From contig NW_024104898.1 of the NCBI RefSeq assembly GCF_003945595.2, forward strand, positions 2,418,001 through 2,482,000: a stretch of 64,000 nucleotides of DNA, in the 5' to 3' direction. The stretch's first letter is position 1. Each line of letters starts with the position of its first letter. The stretch comes from Pipra filicauda (lineage: Eukaryota > Chordata > Aves > Passeriformes > Pipridae). This document shows positions 10,331 to 23,110 of the stretch, one piece after another. The notes under the pieces are model-generated. The model saw only the letters and a program-made list of their open reading frames with translations. It was not told the origin of the DNA and ran no database searches. The position numbers and the translations under genes are program-made.

Positions 10331-13300
10331 CTCCCTGTTCACCACTGACACCTGGCATATACTATGCAGCTTATAGCGCTCTCCCTGCCCTGGTCCTGGA
10401 AATATGTTGCAGAACTATGACCAGTGTCCTCACTCACCACTTGCCCTGGAAGCAGCCTTGGACTGAGCACCGTTTCTTTGCGAGCACTGGACAGTATTGC
10501 CTGTACCACACCACCTAATACCATCCCAGCCCCTTGTTTTCAGAGGGACACAAAGACCCTGTGAATCATTCTTTCAAAAAAAGCAATTCCCAAAAGGTTT
10601 TGTCTGCCATTAAACCAAAACCAAAGCCAACAAATTTCAAAGCATTTCCAGTTCTCACTTTGAAAAGTGTTTCACAGCCTCCTACCCTTCATCCGCAAAT
10701 GAAACCATCTCAGTTTGTGTTCCTGCAACATCTTTTCACTAGTGCCCTCAGCTGACTTCTTTTCCTATTTTGTTTAAGGGAAAAACCATTTTAAAGCATT
10801 CACTCAGTGTTAACCTAAAGACCTTTTTTTCCTCAAAACATCAATCAATCACAACTCTAGTTATGCCGTTGCTCATCAGTGTTTCTGGTCTCCATACAAA
10901 GATATATTACACCTAAGAGCAGAGGGGCAATAGTAACCCTTACTTATACATCTGTAGTCTGTCTGCACTTGGCATGCTGCATTTACACATGGGTACGGTT
11001 TTTCTGAGAAGCAGCAGAAAGAGGTCAGGGGAAGAGAGAGGGAAACAGACTTTCCTATATGACCTCTCTCCTATATGATCCCCCCAAATTCTTCATTCTC
11101 GTCACATCTGCCTTGGGGGCACTGTGTGAATCACAAGGACCTGGAATTACCCCCATCAAGTGCCTGGCTGTCAGAAAGTGAGAGATATATCACAGGGAGT
11201 TCAGAAATGCATAATAAAGATGATGAAGTGTTTAGATTCTGAGTGAATGACTTACAAGAAAAGGTTAAAAAAATGAAATATGTATACAATTTAGTGAAAT
11301 GAGGAAAGAAGGGCATTTTATTGCCTGGAAATATTCTGAAGTGTTAGCAGTAAGGCTAGCTGAGAAAATTAGACGACAGCCTGACAGGACATAGACAGCG
11401 TATCCAATTCCCTTCCCTAGTGGTACCCAGTTTTGGATGCACACCATAACCCAAGATCAGGAGAAAAATAGATGGTTTCTCTCTCTCTCAAGACCAGCTG
11501 GCACTGCACAGCCTTGGTGGGCCAGAGGTAAGTGAGTGAGACCTCTCTTCTGGAAACACAGTGCCACAGACAAGAGATGCCAGAGTCTCTGGCAAAACCA
11601 GGTTTGAACTGCTGATTTCTTGGCATCTTCCCTGCCCTCAGGAGCTTCCTACAAAAGAAAGTCCCTCTAAGAGGGATACCTAGTCCTCCTGGAGGTCCTT
11701 GTTAAAACCGATAGCTCACACAAGAACTACATAATTCCACAGATCAATGTCAACAGGAATACGCTCAGAGCAGCTAATTACAGATGCCAGAGCCGGTGAG
11801 GTGAGGGAGTGAGAGTGAATGAAGAATTAATATGAAGCTGATAGCAAGTGCGGATTAAAAACAACCACTGTCTATTTCACTCTCGTTTGGGGACTTGTAG
11901 CTAGGATCTGCTGTGCAACAGCCAGCACTGGGACAAATCAGGCAGCAAATGAACTTTGATGCCCCAGGAAAAAAGCAAAGGTGAGATAGAAGGAAACCCA
12001 GAGAAGCATCTGGAATGCAAATTAGTGCCTCCAAAGCACTGTCTGTAAACGCCTGGCCTAAACCCAAACTAAGCCTGAGCATATCCTGGCTGACAACTTC
12101 ATGTCCTTGCAGCATCAGGAAAAACGTTTCAACCTTTTGGACCCCAAATTCCCTAATACAACAATACTGATTACGAGCAGGCATTCTTGAAATGGTTGGC
12201 AGTTATCTACTCACAACATGCTGTGTTTCACTACCCCTGTCTACAGATGGAAAACTGAAGGTCAAAACAGATGAGCAGTATACAAATCAGTCAGACTTGT
12301 GAAGGACAGCCAGGTGTCATAGCCCTACCTGCAATTCCTGCTGAGTTACAGAGGCTCCCTGAGACTGGGAAGGAACTATAATACCTCCAGCTGTCACTGG
12401 GAATATGCTTCTGGGAGGCATGGCACAGACTCTAGGACTTTAAACATCTGGACTGCCCCATCTGATTTGAGGCCACAGTATTGTAGATGTTAAAGATTGT
12501 GCAGGTCTTCTACTTTATTCCCTTCTACCATGTGTCAGTCTGCCACCAGTTGCCAGTCAAGTTTAAGGGCATGTAGCCTGTGATGGAGGTACTTGTAAAT
12601 GAACCTCCAGATCTGAGCTCCAGGCAGAGCCATAAAACATTGCAGACTTGGACTGCAGGAATCTCCAACTCATCTTTCCAGTTCCTCAGAGCTTCTTTAT
12701 CTGCACTTTCCAGTCTGGCTTCAAAAGCTAACTTTGTGATGGAATAAGCGCTGCAGGGCTTTGTGTTTTCCAAGGGAAAGCTTTGGGTTCAGCCCACTGC
12801 CCTAAAATCAAGCATTGTTCAGGATCTCACAAATTAAGTCTCAGGCTAAAAAGGGAGGTGAGGCCTGTGTAGATATGGACATCCATAGGTCCTGACCTCT
12901 GGTAGATTCGCATCTGCCCACACCTACTTCCATGCAATCTAGCAATACCCATCTCATACCTTATTAACTATCTTTATTCCCAGTGTAGCTTTCAGCATGG
13001 CACACAAATTCAGCCTGAATCAACCACCTAATGCTTGTTAAGTGCCCCTCCTAGAGCAAAGACTACATCTCCAAATCCCACTTTGCAGGAGGTAGTCAGT
13101 GCACAGGCTATGCATGTGTGGGGTGTGAGGAGCCCATTTACAGCTGAAAACTGACTTGCTATGGGATCCTCAGCAACCTGCTTTTACCTACTTTTGTCTG
13201 CTGACACAATATGATAATGATAATCAAGCGGGACAATAACTCTCAGTCACTCAGAAGGGAACTGAGAAACATAGCAAACATTTTATGAGACCTGAGGGAA

Positions 13301-15843
13301 CATATAAGTGCCTGAGCTCTTCTCCCCTTCCAGTGGTTACAAACGGAGGAAGAACCAAAGTGTCACTTGCTCTTCAAATTCCCATCAGTGCAGATGTGAA
13401 AGGCCCATATGGGATGTTCTCCAGTGCTGCAGTCACCCTTTTTGCCTGGTTTTAAACTGCAGTTGTGCCTACTCTCCTGTATCAGAGTCCAAAACCAGCT
13501 GGCCAGTTTTGTTACCTATTTCTGTCATTCTTGCCCCTTACCCATCTCCCCTATCTGGCATTTCCTAAGGGTATCTGCTGGTGAGGGACACACAAAAATA
13601 GACCATCTATCTGCTGCTAAATCTCTCCAGCCAACCAGAGACAAATAAACAAAAGAAAAATCCCAGGACACCAGCAATCCTGTTGCTACCTCTTCCCATA
13701 TAAGGCAATCTTTTTGTATTTGTCTTGTAATCTGTATTATTCCTTCTTCCTAATCAAAAGGGAGAATAAAGGCCAGTGACGAGTGATGAGGAATCAATTA
13801 CAGGGAGAGCGAGTGGTACCTTCTGCTGGCTGCCTTTAAGACCAGAACTGGCATTTCAAAAGAGTGGCACTCACACAAAAGAGCACCAGCTAGGCTGCCA
13901 GATACAGTAGCCCAAGGGATGCTTTTAAATGTTACCTTCTCATAACAAGAAAAGGTCTTCACTCAGTTTCCACAGGATGGGGACTTCACTGTTGCAATGA
14001 ATTGCAGTGTAGATCCAGAAGGACCAGCGCAGGCAGCGGTAGGAGGGAGGTAGGGTCTGTAAGGGCAGGGCCACTGGCACAGTCTATGCAGGATTGCAGA
14101 GAAGGTAGAGGTTTCTTCAAGAGTTCTCTTCAGGGAAACTGGAGGGGGGGTCAACGGAGGGTGATGTTGTAGGAAAAGGCTAAGACGCAGCTCAGTTTTT
14201 ATGGCTCAGATGGAAGGCAGGCAGCTGGAGCAGTCAGGAAGCAAAGAGAGGATGCTGCACGCTGAGAGATGGGGTGCCATGCCAAGTGCAGCAGAGCTTC
14301 ACGGGATGGGTAGGGAAGGCTGTTGAAATCTACAGCCAGGAGCTGGGCTGGCTGCAGGCTGGAACGCAGCCTGGTCTCACTGGGACTCCCTGCTGTGCTC
14401 CTGCAGGATCCCTGCTCCAGCATGGGGCAATCTCAGGTGATCAGCTATTCACGAGAATTCCTGGCTGCAGCTCCAGTTTAGATTTGGCATCAACTGGGAA
14501 TTCAAGGCTGAAAGCCCCCATGGAAATTCCCATGGCATTTCAACTGCAGACAAGACAGACTGAGATAAGAAGCTGATTGATTGCAAGAGATATGCAGTGG
14601 ATGGAAAGAGATACACAATGAGGACTTAGACCTTGCATAGCTTAGCAGAGTCACCTGCAGATTCAACATGAGGGCTAAAACCAATCCAAGGAGAAATCAA
14701 TCCAGGGAGAAAAGAGCTCTTACCTTTCTAACAGGGGCTCTGAGCACTTCCTTAAGTGTTTAATTTTAACACACTGATCAGAAACTAAAAGCCCAAAGCT
14801 TAGTGCAGGCAAATCCCAGGAGCAAATGACAGTCTCTAGAAAGAATCTATTACTGTTTATAATCTCTGCAACAAAGACAGGTCACTCCCTCTCTCATTTA
14901 AATGGATGTTAATGAATAGCAGTCAGTGTCAGGCTAGTGTTTTCAGTTACAGAGCTGTGGGGGAAAGTGACTGCTCTGTGAGCTAGAGAGCAGAGTGTGG
15001 AAAAATAATTGTAGCACAGATAGAGATGGAGAAATAATATCAGCTGGTATTGACTCATAATTTCTAGGAATGGAAGTTGTCTTCATGCCATGATAGGATA
15101 TATTTACTCGTTCACAGTCTCTCAGGATGCTTCATACATTTAACATATGTGCAGTAAGATAATTAAAGCCTCTGGGCTGCTTTGACTTCTGATTACAGAG
15201 AACTTTGTCTCTACATGTCTTTAACAGTTCTCAGCTTGGTCTGCAGAGTCCCCTGTGTCCAGTCACAGGGTCACTACATAGACCTCTTCCTGCAGCCACC
15301 ACTTCACTAACTTCAAAGCAGGAGGGTTCAGAGAGCTCATCTTGGTCAGAGTTGGGAAAGCACCACTATCCCACTTCTACTCACAAGGCATCCCCACTGG
15401 GAAACTGAGCATGTTAAGTGCTGTGCTGCAAGTTGGCTAATTGCTGTGCCTCATTACAGTAGGGAATGAGAAGAGAGAAAGGGATCAGGAATTCAAGCCT
15501 CCAGTTCCCTGCTGTGGCTGGGACTTTTTAGGAATATAAATAATAATATGGTGAGTTTTGAGGGGCATTGTTTCCCCTACAGCAAACCTGTGAAAATCTA
15601 ACTACAGAAAATTTTCTTTGGAGTTTACAATAGATTTAAAAGCCCCCAAAGAAACAAACACATTTCCACCCCTGACCTCCTAAACCACCCTCAAATGAGG
15701 CTGGGATTGAAGCAATATTCCCTAACATTGCAAAGTCAATTGCACAGATTGATCTATGATCCATCATTGTCCATCTCACCTGTCTGGCATGTACGTGAAT
15801 TTTGGGATGGAGGGAATGGGCCAGCAGAGAAGCAACAACACTG

Positions 15844-15886
15844 CACCCTGTGGATGGCTGGATGCCTGTATGGATGGATGCCTGGG
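15844..15886. repeat. GGATGCCT-type short tandem repeat
   Basis: Short imperfect tandem of units containing GGATGCCTG and TGGATGGATG. It is a minor simple repeat in the intron. Confidence 0.6.
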
Positions 15887-16612
15887 GGATACACACTGGA
15901 GGTGGGGGACCTGCGGCCTGCAGAAGTGGGGTAAATGCAATGGTATAGTCACAGCTTTCTCATGATGAGGAATGCAAGAGCTAACGAGAGGAAGGTAGGC
16001 AAGCTACAGCTATAGCTCCTTCCCTCTAGCATATCCCCAGCTGTCTGTGTACATATAGAGCAGATGGTGATATGGCAAGAGCAGACTTGCAATGGAACTA
16101 TGCTTGAGCTCCTCTGCTCATTTGATCCACAGTATAGTTAGAGAAACTGTTAGCATAGGAAGACGAAAGATAGAAGACTTCCATCTTTGATATTGTATTT
16201 ATGGAACAAAATTCTGCCACCGCTTTTCATGGAAAATTCCCTCAGAGGTTGTTTGTGATCAGTAACAGGCTTTCTATGTGTGGACAACAAGATGTGGCTT
16301 AAGGAATTCAAAAGTGTGAGAAAAAAATCTTGATGCTTCATAACACTAAATTTATACTATCTTGGAAGGACAAACGCCCATCTAATAGGCAGCCAGAACA
16401 GAGTAGAGGGAGGGTACAGGAGGGGTGATTCATGGGTAAGTTCAGAGCTTGTCACTTTTTGGGGTCATGGCTGTGTATGAGCCCAGCGTTGCCTCTGACT
16501 GAGCTGCAGGCAGAGCAGGGGGAGCCCCAGGTGTTCGGCAGTGAAATGGACACTGCTGCCGTCATTTCTCTGCACAGTTGCTGGTAAGCAGGATGGGATG
16601 ATGCCAATGGGG

Positions 16613-16660
16613 GTAGCTCCTTCCCTCTTACCTGCTGTAGCTCCTTCTCTCTTACCTGCT
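16613..16660. repeat. 24-bp tandem duplication carrying splice-donor motifs
   Basis: Two adjacent 24-bp units differ by two bases. On the MDGA1 transcript strand each contains AGCAGGTAAGA, a near-perfect 5' splice-site consensus. The units lie deep in the 16.9-kb intron, in the sense orientation for the gene. Confidence 0.85.
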
Positions 16661-16705
16661 GTGCTGGGTACTATATAGAGAGGAAAGGCCAGCCTGGGGG
16701 AAAAT

Positions 16706-16763
16706 CATAAAATGGTTTAGGTTGGAAAAGACCTTTAAGATCATCAAGTCCAACCATTAAAAA
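16706..16763 (-). mobile_element. CR1 LINE 3' terminal fragment
   Basis: The plus strand reads AATCATAAAATGGTTTAGG, then TTGGAAAAGACCTTTAAGAT, then CATCAAGTCCAACC, which is the antisense of the classic avian CR1 3' end. It is only about 58 bp, an extremely 5'-truncated copy. Confidence 0.85.
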
Positions 16764-19645
16764 TGAGAGTATGATTAGCGTAGCAAGAAGGAGACCATGT
16801 GTAGGAAACTTTCCTACCAATTTTGCAGACTCAAGAAGCAGAGTGAACCACAGTTCAGCTGTGAGGTCTGTTTGCTCCTTGTTCACCCTCTGTTTCGTGA
16901 CATGCCCAGATGCCTCCAGGCAAATGCTCTTTCTCCTCCCAGCTTTGATAACTGACCCTTTCATCTTTGCCACCAGACACAGATGGGTCCTTTGCGGAAT
17001 TCACGTGCTCAGCTCTCAGACTGAGAGCACGCACTGTGCTCTGCACTCTCAGACGAGCTGAAACAGAAGTCTGCTTCATAGACAGTGCCAGGTTTAAAAG
17101 AGCACAACAGCCAGACAGGGGAGTCTGCCTGCCTGCCTCCCTTCTGTAGGCAGGCTTTGCAAAGACCTCAGCCAGAGAGGATGGAGACTCCTAGAGCCCC
17201 CAAAATACAAGTGATGTATGTGGGAGGGCTCCTGACAAAAACCCTGCAGACACAGATGTATGTACACCAAGGAAAATTTTGCCCGTCTCTTCTCTATCTC
17301 TATTAACAATTTCTGTATTTCCCCATCATCACCCTGTCTGTGGTGTCTCAGTCCCGGGAGCCAAGCACAGGGCAGCTGCATGGCTGCAGGGCGTGGAGCA
17401 GATGGGCTGTTTTACTGTGATGCTGAAGCCAGTAAGACAGCAGGAAGGAGCAGCTGAGTTCATATATTCTTCCTACTGAACAGAAGACACCACTCAAAAG
17501 CTGTTCTCTGGCCTCCTCCTCTGCCTGACCCAAGGAGACAGTGAGAGGATGAATGGTTCAGGCCTAGGAAGTGATTTGCTGCACAAAGGCTCTTTGTTAG
17601 AGTAGGCTGTGTTCCCAGCTTTGAATCAGTATGCATTATAGCAAGACACTCCTTTCCCATTTCATGCCTGCTTGTACTTCATCAAAAAACTTCAAGGGGA
17701 CTAGCTGAGACAGTGAGACTCTCAACCTGGATTTGCAAACTCCTTCAATTCAAGTGTTGGGGTGCCTATCATCCCTGTAGATCTCTCTTTGGGAGAGGAA
17801 GTCACCCCTAGAAGTGGTGGTGATGACTGATACTTGCTGAGCACTTTTTTTGTTTTCTGGGAATCATTTCCATACATTTTACAAAATCATGTCTTCTTGA
17901 AGCTCAAGTACAGATTGGGATTGGTTGCATAAGTAGTGCATGATGCTTTTGCACTCTGGCCCCATAACCTTTATCCTGTCAGAACACCTATGTGGGGTAT
18001 CCAGATGTGCACCTGGAATGACCAATAGTGGAACAGTTAACAGTCCACAAAGAGAATAGAATAGTAACAAGGGAGTGCTAAAGAAGTAGCTGGATATGCA
18101 CTGAGTGCTCCTGTTTCCTCTTAAGTGTCTGTTAAGTTTGTATTTAGCAGTTTCAGGGGCGGAATAATTGATGCAGCACCTGATGTCTCGGGAGACAGAC
18201 AAGTCACAGTATATCCTTACGGCCCCTCAACTTTGCACAAGGCTGCTGCTGTGAGCCAAGTCTGAATGGAAGGAGTCTTTGCTTAAAGCCTGGAGGAAGG
18301 ATGGGGAGATCATAGCAACTTCCAACAAGAGGAGTAACAATGACTCATATCAGGTGACCAGGAGCAAAGATGATATGTGGGGATTCAGGGCATCTGCAAA
18401 TGAATTGGTGCCAGTGTCTGTGCCTTTGACAACCTTCCCAACAAATTCTGTAGCAAGAATATGGCCAGACATTCAACTGGCAAGACAGAAGACTTTTGAT
18501 GAAGACAGCATTTCAGTGGCTATCTGCACTGGGAACTCAATTCAGTGATGCACTCTTTGTGAGGAGCAAGAAAAGGTGGAGATCAGTGAACCCATATTCA
18601 ACATACTAAGCAGAATGCCTGCAAACAACATGAAGACACAATATTTGCAGAATAAAAATGACATGTAGCCAATCCACATGTGAATACTTTCCCTTCTCTC
18701 CATGTTTTTTTCAGCTTTACATGCCCTGCTCTTCGGCTTATGATAATTCAGTCCCACATGCCATATCAAACATACTGTTGATGCTCTTTGTAAGTAAACA
18801 TCCAATGAAGGTATAGACACATAGTATTTACTGGGCTCCAGCAAAAGCAACTGAAGGAGTTTTCTGCCCTTGGTTATGCAGGAAGTTTGATTAGACAATG
18901 TATTGGTCCCATTGAGTCTTAATTATCTTTAAATCTATGCCTCTAATCCAAAGTTCACTGAAGTCTTTAGAAAAACAGTGACTTTAATGGTCTTTGGTTC
19001 AGAGCCACTCTATTGAACCTACAGAAGTTGAATGACACTTCACAAATATGTAGTTATCTTGCCAGATATTTATAATCCTTGCTCATGGTCATGGTATTTG
19101 ACTAACTTCCCAAAAAACCAAGCAGATACTACTAGAAGAGACCACAATCTATCCAAAGGGTCCATACCATAGCCTACAGGAAGCTGCTGGATCTCTGAAC
19201 AAAACATTAGTCAAATACATATTTATTAACGGAGGAATGAGTAAAGCCACGAACCCATTTGAATAAGTGGAAAAAGAATGAGTATTAAAAAAACTGAGTA
19301 CATTTTTCATTTCAAACTCTTCACTTAACTCTAACTGCAACTTGGTTTCAAGAGCCTAGAGGGACATGAATCATATTCATTAGGAAAATCAGCTTCCCCT
19401 CAATCAATCCAGTGATGTAATCTCTAATGTGTAGAGTTATTGCTCTGGAGATAATGGCATGGACTTAAAAAACAATACTTCATGTATCCAATAGAATGCA
19501 GCTACCTCCAGGGCACCACCTGCACAACTGTGCAGTAGCAGGGTGCTGTGTTCATAAATGAAGTTTGGGTAGAAATGAGGAAGCTACGATGTTGAATCTT
19601 ACAAAAACAACGTTTTTGAGGTTCAAACTGCTTTTCAATTGACAT

Positions 19646-19667
19646 AACTGGTACTGGTACTGGTAAC
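19646..19667. repeat. (ACTGGT)n short tandem repeat
   Basis: About three and a half copies of a 6-bp unit, ACTGGT. It is a trivial microsatellite. Confidence 0.7.
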
Positions 19668-20034
19668 TGTGTGACCTGACAGCTCTGACTCCTGTTAGAA
19701 ATGAGATGCAGCTACATGGCACCCACTGGCATGTGATCATCTACCACAGCCTTTGAAACACACCTTTGCACTAGTTGCATTATCTGAGTTGAAGAAGTAA
19801 AGAAGCAATTCACTTTGGCAAGCCTTTCAGATCTATGATTCCCTCTCAGCAGGAAGGCATCAGTGGTGACAACACCAGTGTAAGTGGCTGCCCACAACTC
19901 AATTACCTCTGTGAAACAGCTAATGGCTTTCTTGAACTCGAATGCTGTGGCAAGTGATCTGATCAGGTCTCATTGTTTCCAGTGACTCAGAACCCAAATC
20001 TCTCTTCATCAGTCCCAAGCACTGTTGCTGATGC

Positions 20035-20290
20035 TATCTCAGAACAGAGTGGAATAGGACAGAAAGAGAAAAAAACAAAAGGGAAGAGAAGGGAAAGCGA
20101 AGTTGGAAAGGACCTACAACCATCAACTAGTCCAACTGCCTGGCCACTGTGAACACCTCTCGAGGAAGCCTTTTCCAGTGTCTGACCACCCTCTCAGTAA
20201 AGAAATTTGATCTTTCCCTGACGCAGTTCTGAACCATTCCCATGTGTCCTGTCACTGGATACCAGGGATCAACACCTTCCACCCTCAAGA
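20035..20290 (-). mobile_element. CR1 LINE 3' end
   Basis: Antisense CR1 3'-end sequence on the plus strand: AGTTGGAAAGGACCTACAA, a TAGTCCAACTGCCTGGCCAC block, the CCAGTGTCTGACCACCCTCT block, and CATTCCCATGTGTCCTGTC. The orientation matches the larger CR1 segment at 20935-23110, but about 640 bp of unrelated sequence lies between them. It may be a separate insertion or the displaced 3' end of that element. Confidence 0.85.
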
Positions 20291-20934
20291 AGCCGTAGAG
20301 AGCAATAAGTACTTTACAATTTCATTGGAAGCTTCCCATCTTGATTATACATAGGCTAGACTTAGCTGGGGTGTTCAGGTAAGGTCTGGGTCAACATTGG
20401 AACAACCACACCTTTAAGTCTTCATAAGTTTCATAGATGCTGGACACATGCCAGAAAATAAGCCAGTTGCCTGATTTCTGGGAGAGGAACTGGCCAAAGT
20501 AAGACCATGACGCTTCTAGTGCAGAAAGGAGGCTCAAAGTACAAAAATTGCAAGCCAAGAGCAGAGTCTTCAAACTTTGCATTCAATCAGGCCCAGCTCC
20601 TGAAGACTAAGACTTGCCAGTTTCACTATAAAAAGCAGCTGAACAGTCCCATCTTAGGAGGTACCCCAGGGCAAGGAGGGGTCTTTGCCTTCTCCCCTCT
20701 CTGAGGCCAACCATCATAAAACTGCGTGCAGTGACTACCGCTATTAAATACATAGTTTTAAAAGGGTCTACCAAGAGGAGGTATCCACATGCCTCTGAGC
20801 AACCTTCATCCTGTGACCTGACCATGAAGATGTCTTTTGCTGCAGGGTCTGTAAGAGCATCTAGCAGGAAGCAGGAGGAAGTGCACACTGTAACCTGGTT
20901 ACCAGTTAGGAGACATGAGAAAAAGGTGGCAGGG

Positions 20935-23110
20935 GACTGTGGTGGGAGCAATCCATATTCAGCTTGCCTCTGACCAGGACGCCCAGGTCTTTTTCCATGG
21001 CACTGCTTTCCAGCATCTCATTCCCCAGTCTGTCCATACATCCAGGGTTGCCCCATCCCAGGTGCAGAATCTGGCACTTCCCCTTGTTGAACTTCATACG
21101 GTTGGTGATTGCCCAGCCCTCTAATTTGTCAAGGTCTCTCTGCAGGGCCTCCCTGCCTTCGAGAGAGTCAACAGTTCCTCCAGTTTTGTGTCATCTGCAA
21201 ACTTACTTAGTGTCCCTTCCAGTCCCATGTCCAAGTGATTTATGAAGATGTTGAAGAGCATAGGGCATAAGACCGAGCCCTGCAGAACCCCACTAGTGAC
21301 AGGTCTCCAGCTGATGTTCCCCCATTCTCTATTACCCTCTGTGCTCAACCAGTGAGTCAATTGCTCACCCACTACATGGTGTGTTTATCCAGCTGTGTGA
21401 TGGGCATTTTGTCCAGAAGGATCCTGTGAGAGACAGTATCAAAAGCTTTACTGAAATCCAAAAAGATCCAAAAATGAACTGGCTTCCCTTTATCACCTAG
21501 GTGGGTTATGTTGTCATGAAAGGAAATCGGTTTTGATAAGCAGGTCTTTCAGGAAGCCGTGCTGGCTGCGACCAGTGACAACGTTGTCTTTCAGGTGTTT
21601 TTAAGTACTTCCCTGAACAATCTTCTCCATTAGTTTTTACCAGGTACTGAAGTGAGACTGACAGGTCTGTAGTTTCCAGGGTCCTCCTTCCTGCCCTTCT
21701 TGAAAATCGGGACATTTGGTAGCTTCCAGTCAGCTGGGATCTCTCTGGAATCCCAAGAGCATTCAAAAGTCATCAAGAGAGGTTGTGTGATGACATCAGC
21801 CAGCTCTTTGAGGATTCTGGGATGAATCCCATCAGGCCCTATAGATTTGTAGGGATCCAGCTGGAGCAGCAGATCCTGTAAAATTTCAGGGTTGACTGGG
21901 AGTTGATCATTTTCACAGTCATGGTCCAACAGCTCAGGGCACCAAGACCCCCTTGGCCCGTCAGCTGCACTGAAGACAGAGAAAAAGAACACCTCTGCCT
22001 TGTCTCTGTCCCTGTTTGTGAGGTGACCATTCTCATCCTGTAACAGGTTGATGCTATTTCTATCCTGCCTATTGCCATTAATGTATTTGAAAAAACCCTT
22101 TTTTATTGTCTCCTCCATTTCTCATCAGCTTCAACTCCTGTTGAGCTTTGGTCGCACAAATTTTCTTCCTACAGCTGTAAGTAGCATCTCTGAATTCTTC
22201 CCAAGTCACTTGACCTTGCTTCCTCTGGGCATACACCTTCCTTCTTTGCCTTTTTTCCAAGAGAAGATTCCTTTTCAGTCAAGCCGACATTCTGCCTTGT
22301 CTGCTTGACTTCTGACATTTGGGCATTGCCTGCTCCTGTGCCCTTAGGAAGTGATGTTGGAAAAGTGACCATCACTGCTGGACCGCAGCACCTGCAAAAA
22401 CGTTTTCCCAGATGACCTTACTTACTAATTCCCTGAGAAGCCTGAAGTCTGCTCTTCTCACATCCAGAGTTCAGGTTTTGCTGGCACTTCTCCTGTCAAC
22501 AGAGATCTTAAATTCGGTCTTTTTCTGGTCACTGTGGCAAAGACAGCCACTAATCTCCACTTTGTTCACAAGATTCACTCTGTTGATAAGCAGCAGATCG
22601 AAGACGGTAGTTTTCTGAGTTGGCTTCCTTAGAACCTGTTCCATAAAATTGTCATCCAGATTTTTTAGGAATCTTCTGGCCTGGGCTGTACCAGCTGTGT
22701 GGTGCTCCCAGTTAATTCATGGCAAATTGATGCCCCCATAAGAACAAGGGCAGTTGATCTGGAAGTGTCTCTTAGTTCCTCAAAGAATAATTCGTTGTCA
22801 TCATCGTTCTGGCTGGGAGATCTATAGTAGACCCCCACAATGACATCCACATTATTTGTTTGCCCCTTGATTCTTATCCAGAGGCTCTCAATTGTGCCAT
22901 TGCCAACTGTGAGCTCCATACATTCTAATCCTTCTATTACACGCAGTGCCATCCCTGCACCTCTTCTGCTCTGTCTATCTCTCCTGAAGAGCCTGTAACA
23001 ATCCAACAGGGCAATCCTGTCACAGGACTTATCTCACCCGGTTTCAGTTATGCCAGTGATGTCAAAATGCTGGGACCAGACCAAAGCTTCAAACTCCTCT
23101 TGTTTGGCAG
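20935..23110 (-). mobile_element. CR1 LINE, endonuclease to reverse transcriptase (broken)
   Basis: Translated fragments in several minus frames cover CR1 ORF2 in order. An endonuclease segment (22665-23006) includes YRLFRRDRQ and a GVYYRSPSQ motif. The RT amino-terminal part (21630-22118) includes IGPDGIHPRILKELAD and KKGRKEDPGNYRPVSLTS. An RT core (21121-21372) includes SGVLQGSV and the catalytic-type FADD at 21190-21201. A following piece (20906-21097) includes MEKDLGVLV. Frames change between pieces and the endonuclease GDF motif reads GAS, so the copy is dead. It ends near 20935, well short of the normal CR1 3' end. The 5' edge near 23110 is approximate, and sequence to about 23250 may also belong to it. 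Confidence 0.9.

Noticed and set aside
17830..17885. Possible MIR core near 17.8 kb
   Set aside because: Only one short block (CTTGCTGAGCACTTT) matches; too little to call.
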